Of a stretch of DNA of 64,000 nt, positions 1 through 9,351 are shown piece after piece. Numbering within the stretch: the first letter of the stretch is position 1; each line of letters begins with the position of its first letter. Under the pieces are notes generated by a model, which worked only from the letters and a program-made list of their open reading frames with translations, searched no databases and had not been told where the DNA came from. Source of the DNA: Thiotrichales bacterium. GTDB lineage: Bacteria; Pseudomonadota; Gammaproteobacteria; Beggiatoales; Beggiatoaceae. The DNA lies in assembly GCA_016745035.1 (NCBI GenBank), contig JADGDE010000005.1, positions 155,032 to 219,031 of the forward strand. The letters are read 5' to 3'. Made by a program: the position numbers and the translations under genes.

Positions 1-798
1 CACAAGCATTTAATTATTTTGCCGCTGAACGATCATTTATATCAGCCGCACAAATGGCTGCAACAGGTTCAGCAACAAGTCGCCAGCGTGACTACCGCGA
101 CAACAAATATTGCGGTACTTGAAAACACCGCATATCCCAGTCCTTATCCTGACTTATTTCCACAATGGCAAAGTTTACGATTATCTGTTGCCGTGGATGT
201 TTCTGGCAGCCAAATCCGCAAGGCTTTATTTTCACAAGCCGCACTTAGCAACGCACTTCCAGCCGCCATCGACGCTAAGCTCAGCACCTACCAACAAACC
301 TCAGCCTATCAGCGCTTATGCCAAGAAGCGGCTTTTGTGCGTCATTTTAAACAATCGTGGGCAACTGCGCCTTATCCGCCGATATTTCAAACCGTTGATG
401 CCTTGGTGGTGCAATCGGGGCATATTCTTCTTATTGAACGCCTAGGTTTTCCCGGCAAAGGCTTGCTAGCCCTGCCCGGTGGTTTTTTAGATCCACAAGA
501 ACCCTTGTTAGAAGCCTGTCTGCGGGAATTACACGAAGAGACTTGTATTGATTTATCACAGGCAAGTTTGCGTGCAGCAGTAAAAACACAAGCGCTGTTT
601 GATGCACCTTTTCGCTCGGCTAGAGGGCGGACATTAACCCAAGCTTATTTATTAGAATTGCCCGCCAGCCGCAACCTAGCCAAAGTCAAAGGCGCAGATG
701 ATGCCGCCCGGGCTTTTTGGCAACCCTTAGCCAGCCTACGTCCTGAGACTTTGCTCGAAGACCATTATTTTATTATCGAGAAAATGTTAGCGATATAG
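1..798 (+). CDS. Bifunctional nicotinamide-nucleotide adenylyltransferase / Nudix hydrolase, 5'-truncated
   Basis: The frame is open from the first base, so the true start lies outside the window and 265 C-terminal residues are visible. The first part ends with an SGSQIRKAL motif (about residue 68 of the visible part), like the ISSTxxR-type motif closing the nucleotidyltransferase domain of NadM-like enzymes. A Nudix domain follows: an FQTVDALVV strand, a Nudix box near residues 160-182 (GGFLDPQE, then RELHEET) and the DAPFRSARGRT segment typical of Slr0787-like fusions. Such proteins make NAD from NMN and hydrolyse ADP-ribose or related dinucleotides in the cytosol. The glycine that usually closes the Nudix box (EExG) is threonine (EETC). 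The family assignment is firm; substrate specificity is inferred. Confidence 0.85.
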   Translation, partial: HKHLIILPLNDHLYQPHKWLQQVQQQVASVTTATTNIAVLENTAYPSPYPDLFPQWQSLRLSVAVDVSGSQIRKALFSQAALSNALPAAIDAKLSTYQQTSAYQRLCQEAAFVRHFKQSWATAPYPPIFQTVDALVVQSGHILLIERLGFPGKGLLALPGGFLDPQEPLLEACLRELHEETCIDLSQASLRAAVKTQALFDAPFRSARGRTLTQAYLLELPASRNLAKVKGADDAARAFWQPLASLRPETLLEDHYFIIEKMLAI

Positions 799-814
799 AC
801 CCGGTAATGCGGCT

Positions 815-2065
815 TTAGCCGCCTTTTTTAAACCGCTGCCAAACCCAAGCCAATGTACCAGCGACCAAAGCTGCGCTGCCACTAAAACCCAAAGACCACC
901 AAGCCTCTTCGGGCTTACCCCCAAACCACTGCGCCGAAATCGAGGCGACAATCGCCCCTACAGTCAAAGCACTACCGACAATTGCAATCATGCGAGTTTG
1001 CCGCGCTTGTAAATCGGTGTCTTCTAGCGCGACCAAAGTGCGGATATAATCAATCAAATTTTCTAACAGCGCTTGCTCTGGGTGCAAATTGGCATAATCA
1101 AATTCGACTTGTTGTTGTAAGTGCAGGTGTTGCGCCCGCTTATCCAAAATCATGAGCTTTAAGTGTTCAATGCGCTGCTGATAATTACGTTGATTAATAT
1201 CAATGGTGCGGCGTTGGTCGTCGAGGTGGCGTAAATCACGGCGACATTCGAGCAAATAATTCAAGGTTTGGCTTAATTGCGCTTTTAACTGCGCCCGATT
1301 AAACGCCGCTTGGCTATTTGCTAGCACCTGCTGCTGGTGTTGATAAATGCCTTGTAACAAAGTTTGGAATTGACCTTTTAAGTGCTGGGACTGGCCATAA
1401 CTCCAATGAATTTTATGCTGATACGCCCACAACTCGATTAAATCATTTAGATACGGGTCTAAGTATTGATAATCCGCCTCATTATCATATAAACCAACCC
1501 AAACCTGATGCGCCTGCTCCTCAAACACAAACCAAGCCCCGCCCGCGAAGCTAAAGCTTTGAATGCTAGGCTCGCTATTCAAATAAAAATGTTCCGGCTC
1601 GCCGCGTAAAGCCTGATAGGCTTGCTTAGCCAAGGCTGCTAAATCACGGCCGTTGCTCACCACCGCGTTAAAAACCCATGTTTGCCCCATAAAACCGTGT
1701 TTATGCACTTCCAGTTGCTGCACTGTCGTGCTGTTTAAACGCTCGGCAATGTTTTGCTGCCAAGTGCCTAAATCGGCCGCCTCAACGTGTTCGCGTTTGC
1801 CATCGTCATACAAGAGCGCAAAACAATCTTGATGCAAGCGCAAGGGATAATAAAAACCCTTGCCATAGGGAAAAAAGGCTTTCTCACCGCGATTTTTCGC
1901 CGCCAACGGCAGAACTTGCGCCTTGTCGTCAGAAAAATATAAGGGGATGTCCGCAGGCAAGCGCTGGCGAAAAAAGGCTTGGTTGCTGGCTAAGTCCTCG
2001 GCATCATCACGCAGGCTGTGGGCTAAATCAAAGGTGCAAAGACTTAAGGCGGCGTGCTTAAACAT
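815..2065 (-). CDS. Two-TM coiled-coil membrane protein, partner of the CHAT-TPR gene
   Basis: 416 residues. An N-terminal globular part of about 210 residues has no motif I recognise. It is followed by a Gln/Arg-rich helical region (about 220-350, including RRTIDINQRNYQQRIEHLK) with coiled-coil character. Two hydrophobic segments lie at the C-terminus (around 363-380 and 392-408), ending in a basic tail. The start ATG overlaps the end of the upstream small gene by 8 bp, so the two are almost certainly translationally coupled. The order CHAT/TPR protein, small protein, C-terminal TM protein resembles the CATRA (caspase/CHAT and TPR repeat-associated) conflict systems described by computational work, and this gene would be the membrane component. 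That identification is from memory of architecture only and needs a profile search. Confidence 0.6.
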   Translation of the reverse strand: MFKHAALSLCTFDLAHSLRDDAEDLASNQAFFRQRLPADIPLYFSDDKAQVLPLAAKNRGEKAFFPYGKGFYYPLRLHQDCFALLYDDGKREHVEAADLGTWQQNIAERLNSTTVQQLEVHKHGFMGQTWVFNAVVSNGRDLAALAKQAYQALRGEPEHFYLNSEPSIQSFSFAGGAWFVFEEQAHQVWVGLYDNEADYQYLDPYLNDLIELWAYQHKIHWSYGQSQHLKGQFQTLLQGIYQHQQQVLANSQAAFNRAQLKAQLSQTLNYLLECRRDLRHLDDQRRTIDINQRNYQQRIEHLKLMILDKRAQHLHLQQQVEFDYANLHPEQALLENLIDYIRTLVALEDTDLQARQTRMIAIVGSALTVGAIVASISAQWFGGKPEEAWWSLGFSGSAALVAGTLAWVWQRFKKGG

Positions 2066-2471
2066 CGGCTTTTTCTGGCTTGGGAGGCTGTGGCAAGGCT
2101 TTTTTACTGGCGGCAGCGGGGTTTTGTTCGTTACAAACAGCGACTAAGACATTATTAAAATGCGGCGCTGCGCTGGGTTTATCGTCTTTGCAAAAGCTTG
2201 GCGGGTCAATTTTGCTCAGTGCTTCTGTCTCGGTGGCGCTGTAGCTTTGCCATAAATGCGCTATTTGCGCCTCATCCCATTGTGACAACTGCTGATAATA
2301 GCGCTGATAATGCAACTCCATGCCGAGGTGTTGGGCGAATAAGTCTTTTAACAAATCTGCCGATGGCGTAAGTTTGAGGCGGGCGCTAAAGGCCTGCAAG
2401 GCGCTGTCGCTTTGCTCAATGTGGCTGGTTTGGATGGCGTAGAGTAGGGCGGTGGCTTGTTGTAAGGTCAT
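2058..2471 (-). CDS. Small acidic hypothetical protein between the CHAT-TPR and membrane genes
   Basis: 137 residues from the ATG at 2471, chosen because AAGGAAAA lies just upstream of it. An in-frame ATG at 2540 would add 23 Lys/Asn-rich residues. The N-terminal 80 residues look all-helical (MTLQQATALLYAI..., then FAQHLGMELHYQRYYQQL and DEAQIAHLWQSY). The C-terminal 55 residues are Pro/Ala/Lys-rich and probably disordered. No catalytic motif is visible. It overlaps the next gene by 8 bp. By size and position it could be an adaptor or effector-associated domain linking the CHAT protein to the membrane protein, like the small proteins that accompany CATRA-type loci. This is inference. Confidence 0.55.
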   Translation of the reverse strand: MTLQQATALLYAIQTSHIEQSDSALQAFSARLKLTPSADLLKDLFAQHLGMELHYQRYYQQLSQWDEAQIAHLWQSYSATETEALSKIDPPSFCKDDKPSAAPHFNNVLVAVCNEQNPAAASKKALPQPPKPEKADV

Positions 2472-2610
2472 GGGGTTTTCCTTGGGAGTCGTGGCTTTAG
2501 CTACGCTTTTATTGGCATTATTTTTCAATTTCTGTGTCATTTTGTCAATGTTGGCGCGTTTCCATCTTTATCGTTTGCCATGATTATTCCGACTGGCGTT
2601 TATGCCCGTA

Positions 2611-2752
2611 GAGCCGTAGCACTGCTACGGCTCTTGTCTCCGACTACTTTCATGCCAGCACTCCCCCCAACCGAAACCCAATGCCAATGAGGCTTTGTTT
2701 GAGTTGAGACGTAGCCGTGCTACGTCTCTACGGCTGCCGACAGGATGTCGGC
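2611..2752. repeat. Cluster of three REP-like palindromes
   Basis: Three perfect hairpins with 3-nt loops lie between the CHAT gene and its downstream partner: GAGCCGTAGC (2611-2620) pairs with 2624-2633; GAGACGTAGC (2706-2715) pairs with 2719-2728; GCCGACA (2736-2742) pairs with 2746-2752. The first recurs after htpG (48408-48428), and a relative lies at 33147-33167. They are short, GC-rich, intergenic and near gene 3' ends, which suits REP/BIME-like elements. They may end or stabilise the CHAT transcript. No REP-associated transposase is in the window. Confidence 0.65.
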
Positions 2753-2760
2753 GCTCCCAG

Positions 2761-5700
2761 CTATGTCTGCCGCTGTGCTGCCAGTTTTGCCCAAAAATTT
2801 AAGCCATCTTGCCCCAACTGCTGCGCCAAGTTATCCAACTCTGCTAAGGCTTGCGCTAACTGCCGAGGTGCTGCCAATTCATACGCCTGCACCCAAGCCC
2901 CCAGCGCCTCGGCTTGTTTTTTTTGTTGCCAATATAAATGCCCTATATTAAACAAACTGGCACACAAACCAGCCACATCATTAATTTCTGCACTAATCGC
3001 CAGCGACTTTTCTAAATAGCTCAGGGCGCGGTTAGTGTCGCCTTTAGCATGGTAAGCCGTGGAGATATTATTCAGCGTTGCCCCCATACCGCTTTTATCG
3101 CCAATCTGTTCACGAATCGCCAGCGACTTTTCTAAATAGCTCAGGGCGCGGTCATAATCGCCTCGGGCATCATAGATTTGGGAGATATTATTCAGCGTCG
3201 TCCCCATGCCGCTTTTATCGCCAATCTGTTCACAAATCACCAGCGATTTTTCTAAATAGCCCAGAGCGCGGTCATAGTCGCCTCGGGCATCATAGATTTG
3301 GGAGATATTATTCAGCGTCGTCCCCATGCCGCTTTTATCGCCAATCTGTTCACTAATCGCCAGCGACTTTTCTAAATAGCCCAGAGCGCGGTCATAGTCG
3401 CCTTTAGCATGGTAAGTCGTGGAGATATTATTCAGCGCCGTCCCCATGCCGCTTTTATCGCCAATCTGTTCACAAATCACCAGCGATTTTTCTAAATAGC
3501 TCAGGGCGCGGTCATAGTCGCCTCGGGCATCATAGATTTGGGAGATATTATTCAGCGTCGTCCCCATGCCGCTTTTATCGCCAATTTCTTCACGAATCGC
3601 CAGCGACTTTTCTAAATAGGCCAGAGCACGGTCATAATCGCCTCGGGCATCATAGATTTGGGAGATATTATTCAGCGTCGTCCCCATGCCGCTTTTATCG
3701 CCAATCTCTTCACTAATCGCCAGCGACTTTTCTAAATAGCTCAGAGCGCGGTCATAGTCGCCTTTAGCATGGTAAGTCGTGGAGATATTATTCAGCGTCG
3801 TCCCCTCTGCGGCTTTATTGCCATTTTCTTGAAAAATCGCCAACGACTTTTCTAAATAGGCCAGAGCGCGGTCATAGTCGCCTTTAGCATGGTAAGTCGT
3901 GGAGATATTATTCAGCGTCGTCCCCTCTGCGGCTTTATTGCCATTTTCTTGAAAAATCGCCAACGACTTTTCTAAGTAACTTAGGGCTTGCTCATAAGCA
4001 CCAATATAATGATAAGTTGTGCCTGTTTCCCCCAATGCCCTCGCCCTGTGCTTATTATCCTGACTCTGACACAACACAGGCAGCCAATCGTCTAAAAGGC
4101 TGTGATAACGTCCTGCACGTTGGTAAGCCCCGACTATCCTATCCAAAGAAAAACCATAAGCGCTCTCATTTTCACCCGCCTTTAACAGCGCTTGATAAGT
4201 CGTTTCTGCTTGAGGTAATTGATAGTTTTCTTGCTCATTGAGCAAATCCAACAAATACAAAGCAATCCGCCGCTGCCAAGCGCTCGCTTCTGCCAACAAA
4301 CCTTGTTTTTCCAACCAATCGGCGACCAAGGGCAAACAATAATAACGTGCGCCCTCATAGTCTTGCCGAGCCAATAAAGAAAAACTTTGTAACTCGGCAC
4401 TTAAGGCGGCGGCATCTTCGTCCTCCGCCAGCAACACCTGAAAGCCCCTTAAGGGAATCGGCAAAGGCAATAAGGGCAGGCGTTGTAACAAGGCTTGCGC
4501 TGCGGGGCTGAGTTGTTGATAAATCAGCTCTAGGGCGATGTATTGCTGAATTTCGCCTTGGGCTTGGTCGAGGTGGGCTAAAAATGCCTGTTCTTCACTG
4601 GTGTTAAGATGCGGATAGAGGTCTAAAAAAAACTGTAAGCCCTGAAAATTGCCATCGAGTTTGGCGTGTAATTGACGCAAATACGGCAAGCTATCTTTAT
4701 CAAACTCGGCTTTTTTCTCACGGGCAAAGCGGATAAAATCGCCATACAAAGCCGAGCGCAAGGGCAGTTCTTCACCGTGCCAATCGGGCAATGCCCAGCG
4801 CGAGGTTAGGAGCAACATAGGCGTGTGGCGACCCAAGTCCTGTACGCTTTGCAGCCATAAAGCTAAATCGGCATCTTCCAAGGCATGGGGGTGCGATTTG
4901 GCTTGCACGCTTTCGAGATTATCAATAAACAGCAGCAATTTGCGTTGGCTTTGTTGCTGCAACCATCGCAACAGGTCTTGGATTTTATCCCGCAAAGGCG
5001 GAGGAGTTTGTTGTTCGTATTTCGTCTTGTATTGCTCAGTATAGCTGGGGTCTAAGCGCTGGATAGCTTGCTCAAGCAAAGCTTTTGCCGGATTATCAGC
5101 ACGGGCAGAGACGGCAAGCAAGAGATAATCTTGCTGTTGTTCCAAATAACTCACCACTTTGCCAGCCAAGGCAGTTTTACCCTGTCCACCAATGGCGCGG
5201 ATAAACCAATGCCGCTCGTGAGGCTGGGCGCGGGGGTTGGTCAAGCTGCTGAGCAATTGGTCTAATTCCCGCCGCCGACCGATAAATTGCTTCGCTACCG
5301 GAATCAGCGCTTGTTCGAGTTGCTCACTGCGCCACGCTTTGATGTCTGGCGGCTGCGGGCTAAAGTCCCAATCGATTAAAGCTTGCTCGATATCATGGCT
5401 AAATAATTGCGGCAAACTCCATTGCCCCGCGCCTAAAACAGCGATGTGACGGCGGGCGCTTTGTAAAGCCTGCGGCAGGGCTTGGACCTTGCTGATTTCG
5501 TCTATCAAGGTCACGGCAAATTCGGTGGCGGCGTGGTCATACACCGACTCGCGCATTCCCAAGACTTGCGGCACACCGATGGCATACAGCGCTTGCGCTA
5601 GCCCCAAATGCAAATGTTCTGAGGGGGCTTTGCCAGACTCGCACGCCGAGAGCAAGACACAACGGATGCTGGCATGACCATCAAAGGCGGCAGCTAATCT

Positions 5701-6387
5701 CTGCGCGGCAATGCGCTCGCTGTTGCCATCTTCGGCTTCACACAAAAAATGCGCCGTAGCGGGCTGGTTGGGGCGTTGTTCGCTTTGCTCTACGCTGCCA
5801 TGACCACTGAGGCAGACAAAATGGTAATTATTTTTCAGCGCCTGCTCTAAGCTGGCAAAGCGCCCTGAGTGCAGGCTATCAAACACCACCGTACCCGCGT
5901 CAATGGCGGGGGCAAGTGCTGCTTCCCAGTTGGCTTGTTCTTGTTCAATATCCAAGCGCCCGCGCTCGGCATCCAAATCATCGGGCAAACTGGTGAACAA
6001 TAACACCTTCAACGGGCCTTTAGACGCGGCGGGGATTTGTAGCGGCGTGTCGGTGGGCAAGTGGCGGCTAAGGCTAAAGCCCTTGTGTTGGGCTAAAAAA
6101 CCATAATGCGGGTGATATAAACATTCCCACGGCAAGCTTTGTACTTGGGCATCGCGACTAGACATAAGCAAGGGCAAGACCTGTGTGCCTGCGGCTTGTT
6201 TGGCTTGCTTTAATTCCTCCGCGCATGACTCGGGCAAGCATTGCCACAGCAATTCCCCCAGCACTTGCAGGCTTTGGTCGTTGACGGCGTTACTGTGCGC
6301 CCGCACAGCCGAGCGGTGTTCTCGCAGGGCTTGGGCTAAACTCTCTGGCACATGGGCATGGGCTTGTAGCCGATAGGGTTGTGGCAT
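2761..6387 (-). CDS. CHAT protease-like / P-loop ATPase / TPR repeat protein
   Basis: 1208 residues from the ATG at 6387; a TTG six bases upstream is an alternative. Residue numbers count from that TTG (subtract 2 for the ATG form). The N-terminal 340 residues form a CHAT (caspase-HetF associated with TPR) domain with the catalytic dyad visible: His in CLSGHG (about 198) and Cys in LLSACESG (about 251). A STAND/NACHT-like ATPase follows with FIGRRREL at 370, P-loop AIGGQGKTAL (400-409), Walker B-like LLLFIDNLE (about 486) and LLLTSR (about 527). The C-terminal 400 residues are TPRs, about nine with a strict 40-residue period. In related proteins the TPRs sense a ligand, the ATPase oligomerises and CHAT cleaves a partner. 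The cleavage target here is unknown; the two downstream genes are candidates. Confidence 0.88.
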   Translation of the reverse strand: MPQPYRLQAHAHVPESLAQALREHRSAVRAHSNAVNDQSLQVLGELLWQCLPESCAEELKQAKQAAGTQVLPLLMSSRDAQVQSLPWECLYHPHYGFLAQHKGFSLSRHLPTDTPLQIPAASKGPLKVLLFTSLPDDLDAERGRLDIEQEQANWEAALAPAIDAGTVVFDSLHSGRFASLEQALKNNYHFVCLSGHGSVEQSEQRPNQPATAHFLCEAEDGNSERIAAQRLAAAFDGHASIRCVLLSACESGKAPSEHLHLGLAQALYAIGVPQVLGMRESVYDHAATEFAVTLIDEISKVQALPQALQSARRHIAVLGAGQWSLPQLFSHDIEQALIDWDFSPQPPDIKAWRSEQLEQALIPVAKQFIGRRRELDQLLSSLTNPRAQPHERHWFIRAIGGQGKTALAGKVVSYLEQQQDYLLLAVSARADNPAKALLEQAIQRLDPSYTEQYKTKYEQQTPPPLRDKIQDLLRWLQQQSQRKLLLFIDNLESVQAKSHPHALEDADLALWLQSVQDLGRHTPMLLLTSRWALPDWHGEELPLRSALYGDFIRFAREKKAEFDKDSLPYLRQLHAKLDGNFQGLQFFLDLYPHLNTSEEQAFLAHLDQAQGEIQQYIALELIYQQLSPAAQALLQRLPLLPLPIPLRGFQVLLAEDEDAAALSAELQSFSLLARQDYEGARYYCLPLVADWLEKQGLLAEASAWQRRIALYLLDLLNEQENYQLPQAETTYQALLKAGENESAYGFSLDRIVGAYQRAGRYHSLLDDWLPVLCQSQDNKHRARALGETGTTYHYIGAYEQALSYLEKSLAIFQENGNKAAEGTTLNNISTTYHAKGDYDRALAYLEKSLAIFQENGNKAAEGTTLNNISTTYHAKGDYDRALSYLEKSLAISEEIGDKSGMGTTLNNISQIYDARGDYDRALAYLEKSLAIREEIGDKSGMGTTLNNISQIYDARGDYDRALSYLEKSLVICEQIGDKSGMGTALNNISTTYHAKGDYDRALGYLEKSLAISEQIGDKSGMGTTLNNISQIYDARGDYDRALGYLEKSLVICEQIGDKSGMGTTLNNISQIYDARGDYDRALSYLEKSLAIREQIGDKSGMGATLNNISTAYHAKGDTNRALSYLEKSLAISAEINDVAGLCASLFNIGHLYWQQKKQAEALGAWVQAYELAAPRQLAQALAELDNLAQQLGQDGLNFWAKLAAQRQT
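2998..4016. repeat. 120-bp tandem repeat array encoding TPRs
   Basis: About 8.5 units of 120 bp start at 3001, 3121, 3241, 3361, 3481, 3601, 3721, 3841 and 3961, each encoding one 40-residue TPR. Neighbouring units are nearly identical at the DNA level. Two alternating subtypes are readable: helix A as STTYHAKGDYDRA or SQIYDARGDYDRA, and helix B ends as EQIGDKSGMG, EEIGDKSGMG or QENGNKAAEG. The subtypes are shuffled along the array, which suggests recent unequal crossover or gene conversion. Copy number is therefore likely to vary between strains. Confidence 0.9.
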
Positions 6388-6484
6388 TGGCAAGGACTCT
6401 ATCGTGAATGATAGGGGGCATTATAACGGACTTTTGGAGACTGTAGGGGAGAGCGCCGCAGCAACACAACGGCGCTACAGAGGC

Positions 6485-7021
6485 TTATTCGCGCCAATAT
6501 TCTGCCTTATCCAGCATTTTTGCACATTGAATTGTACCCGAAACACTGTCAATAGCCCCTGCGCTTAGTTCTTGTACCATCCATGCACCCGCATCTTGTT
6601 TGGGAATAGGGTAAGGGGCTTGAAAACCTTGTACACCGGCGGGATTAAAACCATAACGCGGATAATAATCAGGATGCCCCAGCACAAACACCAAATCGAC
6701 ATGAGCCGCAGATAAGCGTGCTAAACCTTCTTTTATCAGTTGCCCACCCACGCCTTGCCGCTGGTAATCCGGCAACACTGCCAAAGGCGCTAGCAGCGAT
6801 ATAGATACATCGCTTTGCGTCCCTTGCAGACGGGCAGCGGTAAACAAGATATGTCCGATAGCTTGATTGTCTGCAAATGCCAAAAGAGAAAGGGAGGGGT
6901 TTGCACTGGCATCGCTCAATAAATCTTTGACCAAATTGGCTTCTTCTTCGTGGCCGAATGCGGCTTGTTCAACGAATAATACCTTGCTTAAGTCTGCCTC
7001 TGTTGCTTCTCTAATGTCCAT
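6485..7021 (-). CDS. GNAT-family N-acetyltransferase (YhbS-like)
   Basis: 178 residues. The acetyl-CoA-binding motif A is visible as LAVLPDYQRQGVGGQLIKEG (about residues 80-99), followed by the VLGHPDYYPRYGF segment characteristic of YhbS-like GNATs. The acceptor is unknown; members act on small molecules or protein amino groups in the cytosol. The gene stands alone, divergent from lepA. An intergenic region of more than 500 bases with a 133-bp inverted-repeat element separates them. Confidence 0.88.
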   Translation of the reverse strand: MDIREATEADLSKVLFVEQAAFGHEEEANLVKDLLSDASANPSLSLLAFADNQAIGHILFTAARLQGTQSDVSISLLAPLAVLPDYQRQGVGGQLIKEGLARLSAAHVDLVFVLGHPDYYPRYGFNPAGVQGFQAPYPIPKQDAGAWMVQELSAGAIDSVSGTIQCAKMLDKAEYWRE

Positions 7022-7267
7022 GATTTCCTCGGTTTTATAATCTATTAGCTGAATTACGCAGTCACGTTTATAGCAATTTTAATATTCTTTATAGTCTCGC
7101 CCAAGCATAGCTAAACCTATGTCACCGATGAATGGTATATTTACTAGCCCACCACCATAGGAAGCATTATTTTTTGCAGGCTAGCACCATACAATTACCC
7201 CTCATCTTCCACTGCTTTATCATTGAAGTCGGTCGTTACGATTTTATTTTCATAAATGGAATAATTA

Positions 7268-7400
7268 ACTGATGTTACGCAAAGGCTTCTTTTTGGCTTT
7301 AACAAGCCAAAAAACCGCCATTGCTCCACGGTTAAATACCACTAGGCAAGTGGAAAAGCACCTTGTTTTGGCAAAAACTGGCTTAGTGCGTAACATCAGT
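7268..7400. mobile_element. MITE-like inverted-repeat element, full-length copy A
   Basis: 133 bp with 13-bp perfect terminal inverted repeats: ACTGATGTTACGC at 7268-7280 and its complement at 7388-7400. Inside, an inner hairpin (GGCTTT/AAGCC near 7294-7309) is followed by a CCGCCATTGCTCCACGG block and a GGCAAGTGGAAAAGCA block shared with other copies. TAATTA occurs on both sides (7262-7267 and 7400-7405) and may be a target-site duplication. It has no coding capacity. It lies in the divergent gap between the acetyltransferase and lepA; from 7401 to the lepA start I see no further gene. Confidence 0.85.
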
Positions 7401-7557
7401 AATTAAAATTTATCTGCCTGTATTTGCTTTATTATGCTATGATCCCGCATCGTTTGCGCCTGTTGTTTACAGAGCTGATAATCGCGCACGTCTCTAGGGT
7501 GGTCAATGCCCCCAAGATCACAATCACCATCAAATTCCGCTACTTTAGTCGACACTT

Positions 7558-9351
7558 GTGAAACAAATTCGTAATTTTTCTATTATTGCCCATATTGATC
7601 ATGGTAAATCCACACTGGCTGATCGCTTTATTCAATTATGTGAAGGTTTAAGTGATCGAGAAATGGAGAATCAAGTTCTGGATTCAATGGATTTAGAACG
7701 TGAGCGTGGCATTACCATTAAAGCCCAAAGTGTGACTTTGGACTATCAAGCCTCCGACGGACAGACTTATCAACTTAATTTTATTGACACCCCCGGGCAT
7801 GTGGATTTCTCTTATGAAGTTTCGCGCTCGCTTGCTGCTTGTGAAGGCGCATTATTGGTCGTCGATGCCGCTCAAGGCGTAGAAGCGCAAAGTGTAGCGA
7901 ACTGCTATACCGCTATCGAGCAAGGGCTGGAAGTGATGCCGGTTCTGAACAAAATTGATTTACCCTCAGCAGACCCAGATAAAGTCTCGGAAGAAATTGA
8001 AAATATTATTGGCATTGAAGCCGTGGATGCGGTACAAGTCAGTGCCAAAACGGGTATCGGTATTACCGAATTATTAGACCGTTTGGTTGAGACCATTCCC
8101 GCCCCCAACGGCGACCCAGATGCGCCTTTGCAAGCGCTGATTATTGACTCATGGTTTGATAATTATCTCGGCGTGGTTTCTCTTGTGCGCGTGATGCAAG
8201 GTGTGCTGCGTAAAGGGCAAAAAATTGAGGTCATGTCTACGGGTAGACGGGTTCAAGTCGACCGTACCGGGATTTTCACCCCTAAACTGACCGATATGCC
8301 GATGCTCAATTGTGGCGAAGTCGGTTTTGTCATCTCTGCGATTAAAGAGATTGATGGCGCACCTGTGGGCGACACCCTTACCAGTGCAGATAATCCTGCC
8401 ACTGACATGCTCCCGGGTTTCCAAGAAGTCAAACCACAAGTCTTTGCTGGCATGTTCCCGATTGATGGCAGCGATTATGATGCCTTTCGCGAAGCTTTGG
8501 CAAAATTACGCTTAAATGATGCTGCCTTACATTATGAACCCGAAACCTCTGGGGCTTTGGGCTTTGGTTTTCGTTGTGGCTTTTTGGGTATGCTGCATAT
8601 GGAAATTATTCAAGAGCGGCTGGAACGTGAATATCAACTGGACCTGATTACCACCGCGCCCACCGTGGTGTATGAAATCCTTAATACCCAAGGTGAAACT
8701 CTAAAAATTGATAACCCGGCGATGTTGCCACCGCCGACAGAAATCAGCGAATTTCGCGAACCCATTATTGCTGTCGATATGTTGATGCCACAAGAATATT
8801 TAGGTAATGTCATCACCCTTTGTATCGAAAAACGTGGGATCCAAAAAGACTTACAATACTTAGGCTCACAAGTATCTTTGCAGTATGAATTACCCATGAG
8901 TGAGATGGTGCTAGACTTTTTTGATCGCCTAAAATCGGTCAGCCGTGGTTATGCTTCACTTGATTATCATTTTGTCCGCTTTGAGGCTGCGCCATTGGTG
9001 CGGGTCGATATTTTAATTAATGGCGATAAAATTGATGCCTTAGCCAATATTGTTCATAAAGAACAGAGTATCGGACGTGGGCGCGCCTTAACCGAAAAAA
9101 TGAAAGAAGTCATACCCAGACAAATGTTTGATATTGCCATTCAAGCCGCGATTGGCGGGCATATTATCGCCAGACAAACGGTTAAAGCGCTGCGCAAAAA
9201 TGTCACCGCCAAATGTTATGGTGGCGATATTACCCGTAAACGTAAATTATTGGAAAAACAAAAAGCAGGTAAAAAACGTATGAAACAATTAGGCTCGGTC
9301 AGTATTCCCCAAGATGCTTTCCTGACCGTTCTACGGGTAGGGAAAAAATAA
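7558..9351 (+). CDS. lepA: Elongation factor 4 (LepA), ribosomal back-translocase
   Basis: 597 residues, full family length, starting at a GTG with the typical N-terminus [20 protein letters not shown] (G1 P-loop AHIDHGKS). G3 is DTPGH, G4 NKID, G5 SAKTG. The LepA-specific C-terminal domain, rich in Lys/Arg ([24 protein letters not shown]), is intact. LepA is a translational GTPase that remodels stalled ribosomes under ionic or cold stress. Its stop overlaps the lepB start by one base (TAATG). This lepA-lepB-DUF4845-rnc order is standard in gammaproteobacteria. Confidence 0.98.
   Translation: MKQIRNFSIIAHIDHGKSTLADRFIQLCEGLSDREMENQVLDSMDLERERGITIKAQSVTLDYQASDGQTYQLNFIDTPGHVDFSYEVSRSLAACEGALLVVDAAQGVEAQSVANCYTAIEQGLEVMPVLNKIDLPSADPDKVSEEIENIIGIEAVDAVQVSAKTGIGITELLDRLVETIPAPNGDPDAPLQALIIDSWFDNYLGVVSLVRVMQGVLRKGQKIEVMSTGRRVQVDRTGIFTPKLTDMPMLNCGEVGFVISAIKEIDGAPVGDTLTSADNPATDMLPGFQEVKPQVFAGMFPIDGSDYDAFREALAKLRLNDAALHYEPETSGALGFGFRCGFLGMLHMEIIQERLEREYQLDLITTAPTVVYEILNTQGETLKIDNPAMLPPPTEISEFREPIIAVDMLMPQEYLGNVITLCIEKRGIQKDLQYLGSQVSLQYELPMSEMVLDFFDRLKSVSRGYASLDYHFVRFEAAPLVRVDILINGDKIDALANIVHKEQSIGRGRALTEKMKEVIPRQMFDIAIQAAIGGHIIARQTVKALRKNVTAKCYGGDITRKRKLLEKQKAGKKRMKQLGSVSIPQDAFLTVLRVGKK

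Noticed and set aside
3078..3356. Antisense open frame across the TPR array with a repeated HxSPAxFLNS pattern
   Set aside because: It is the complement of the 120-bp TPR repeat and inherits its period; no ribosome site or family match.
2998..4016. Regular repeats that might suggest a CRISPR array
   Set aside because: The 120-bp units are contiguous, coding throughout and lack unique spacers.
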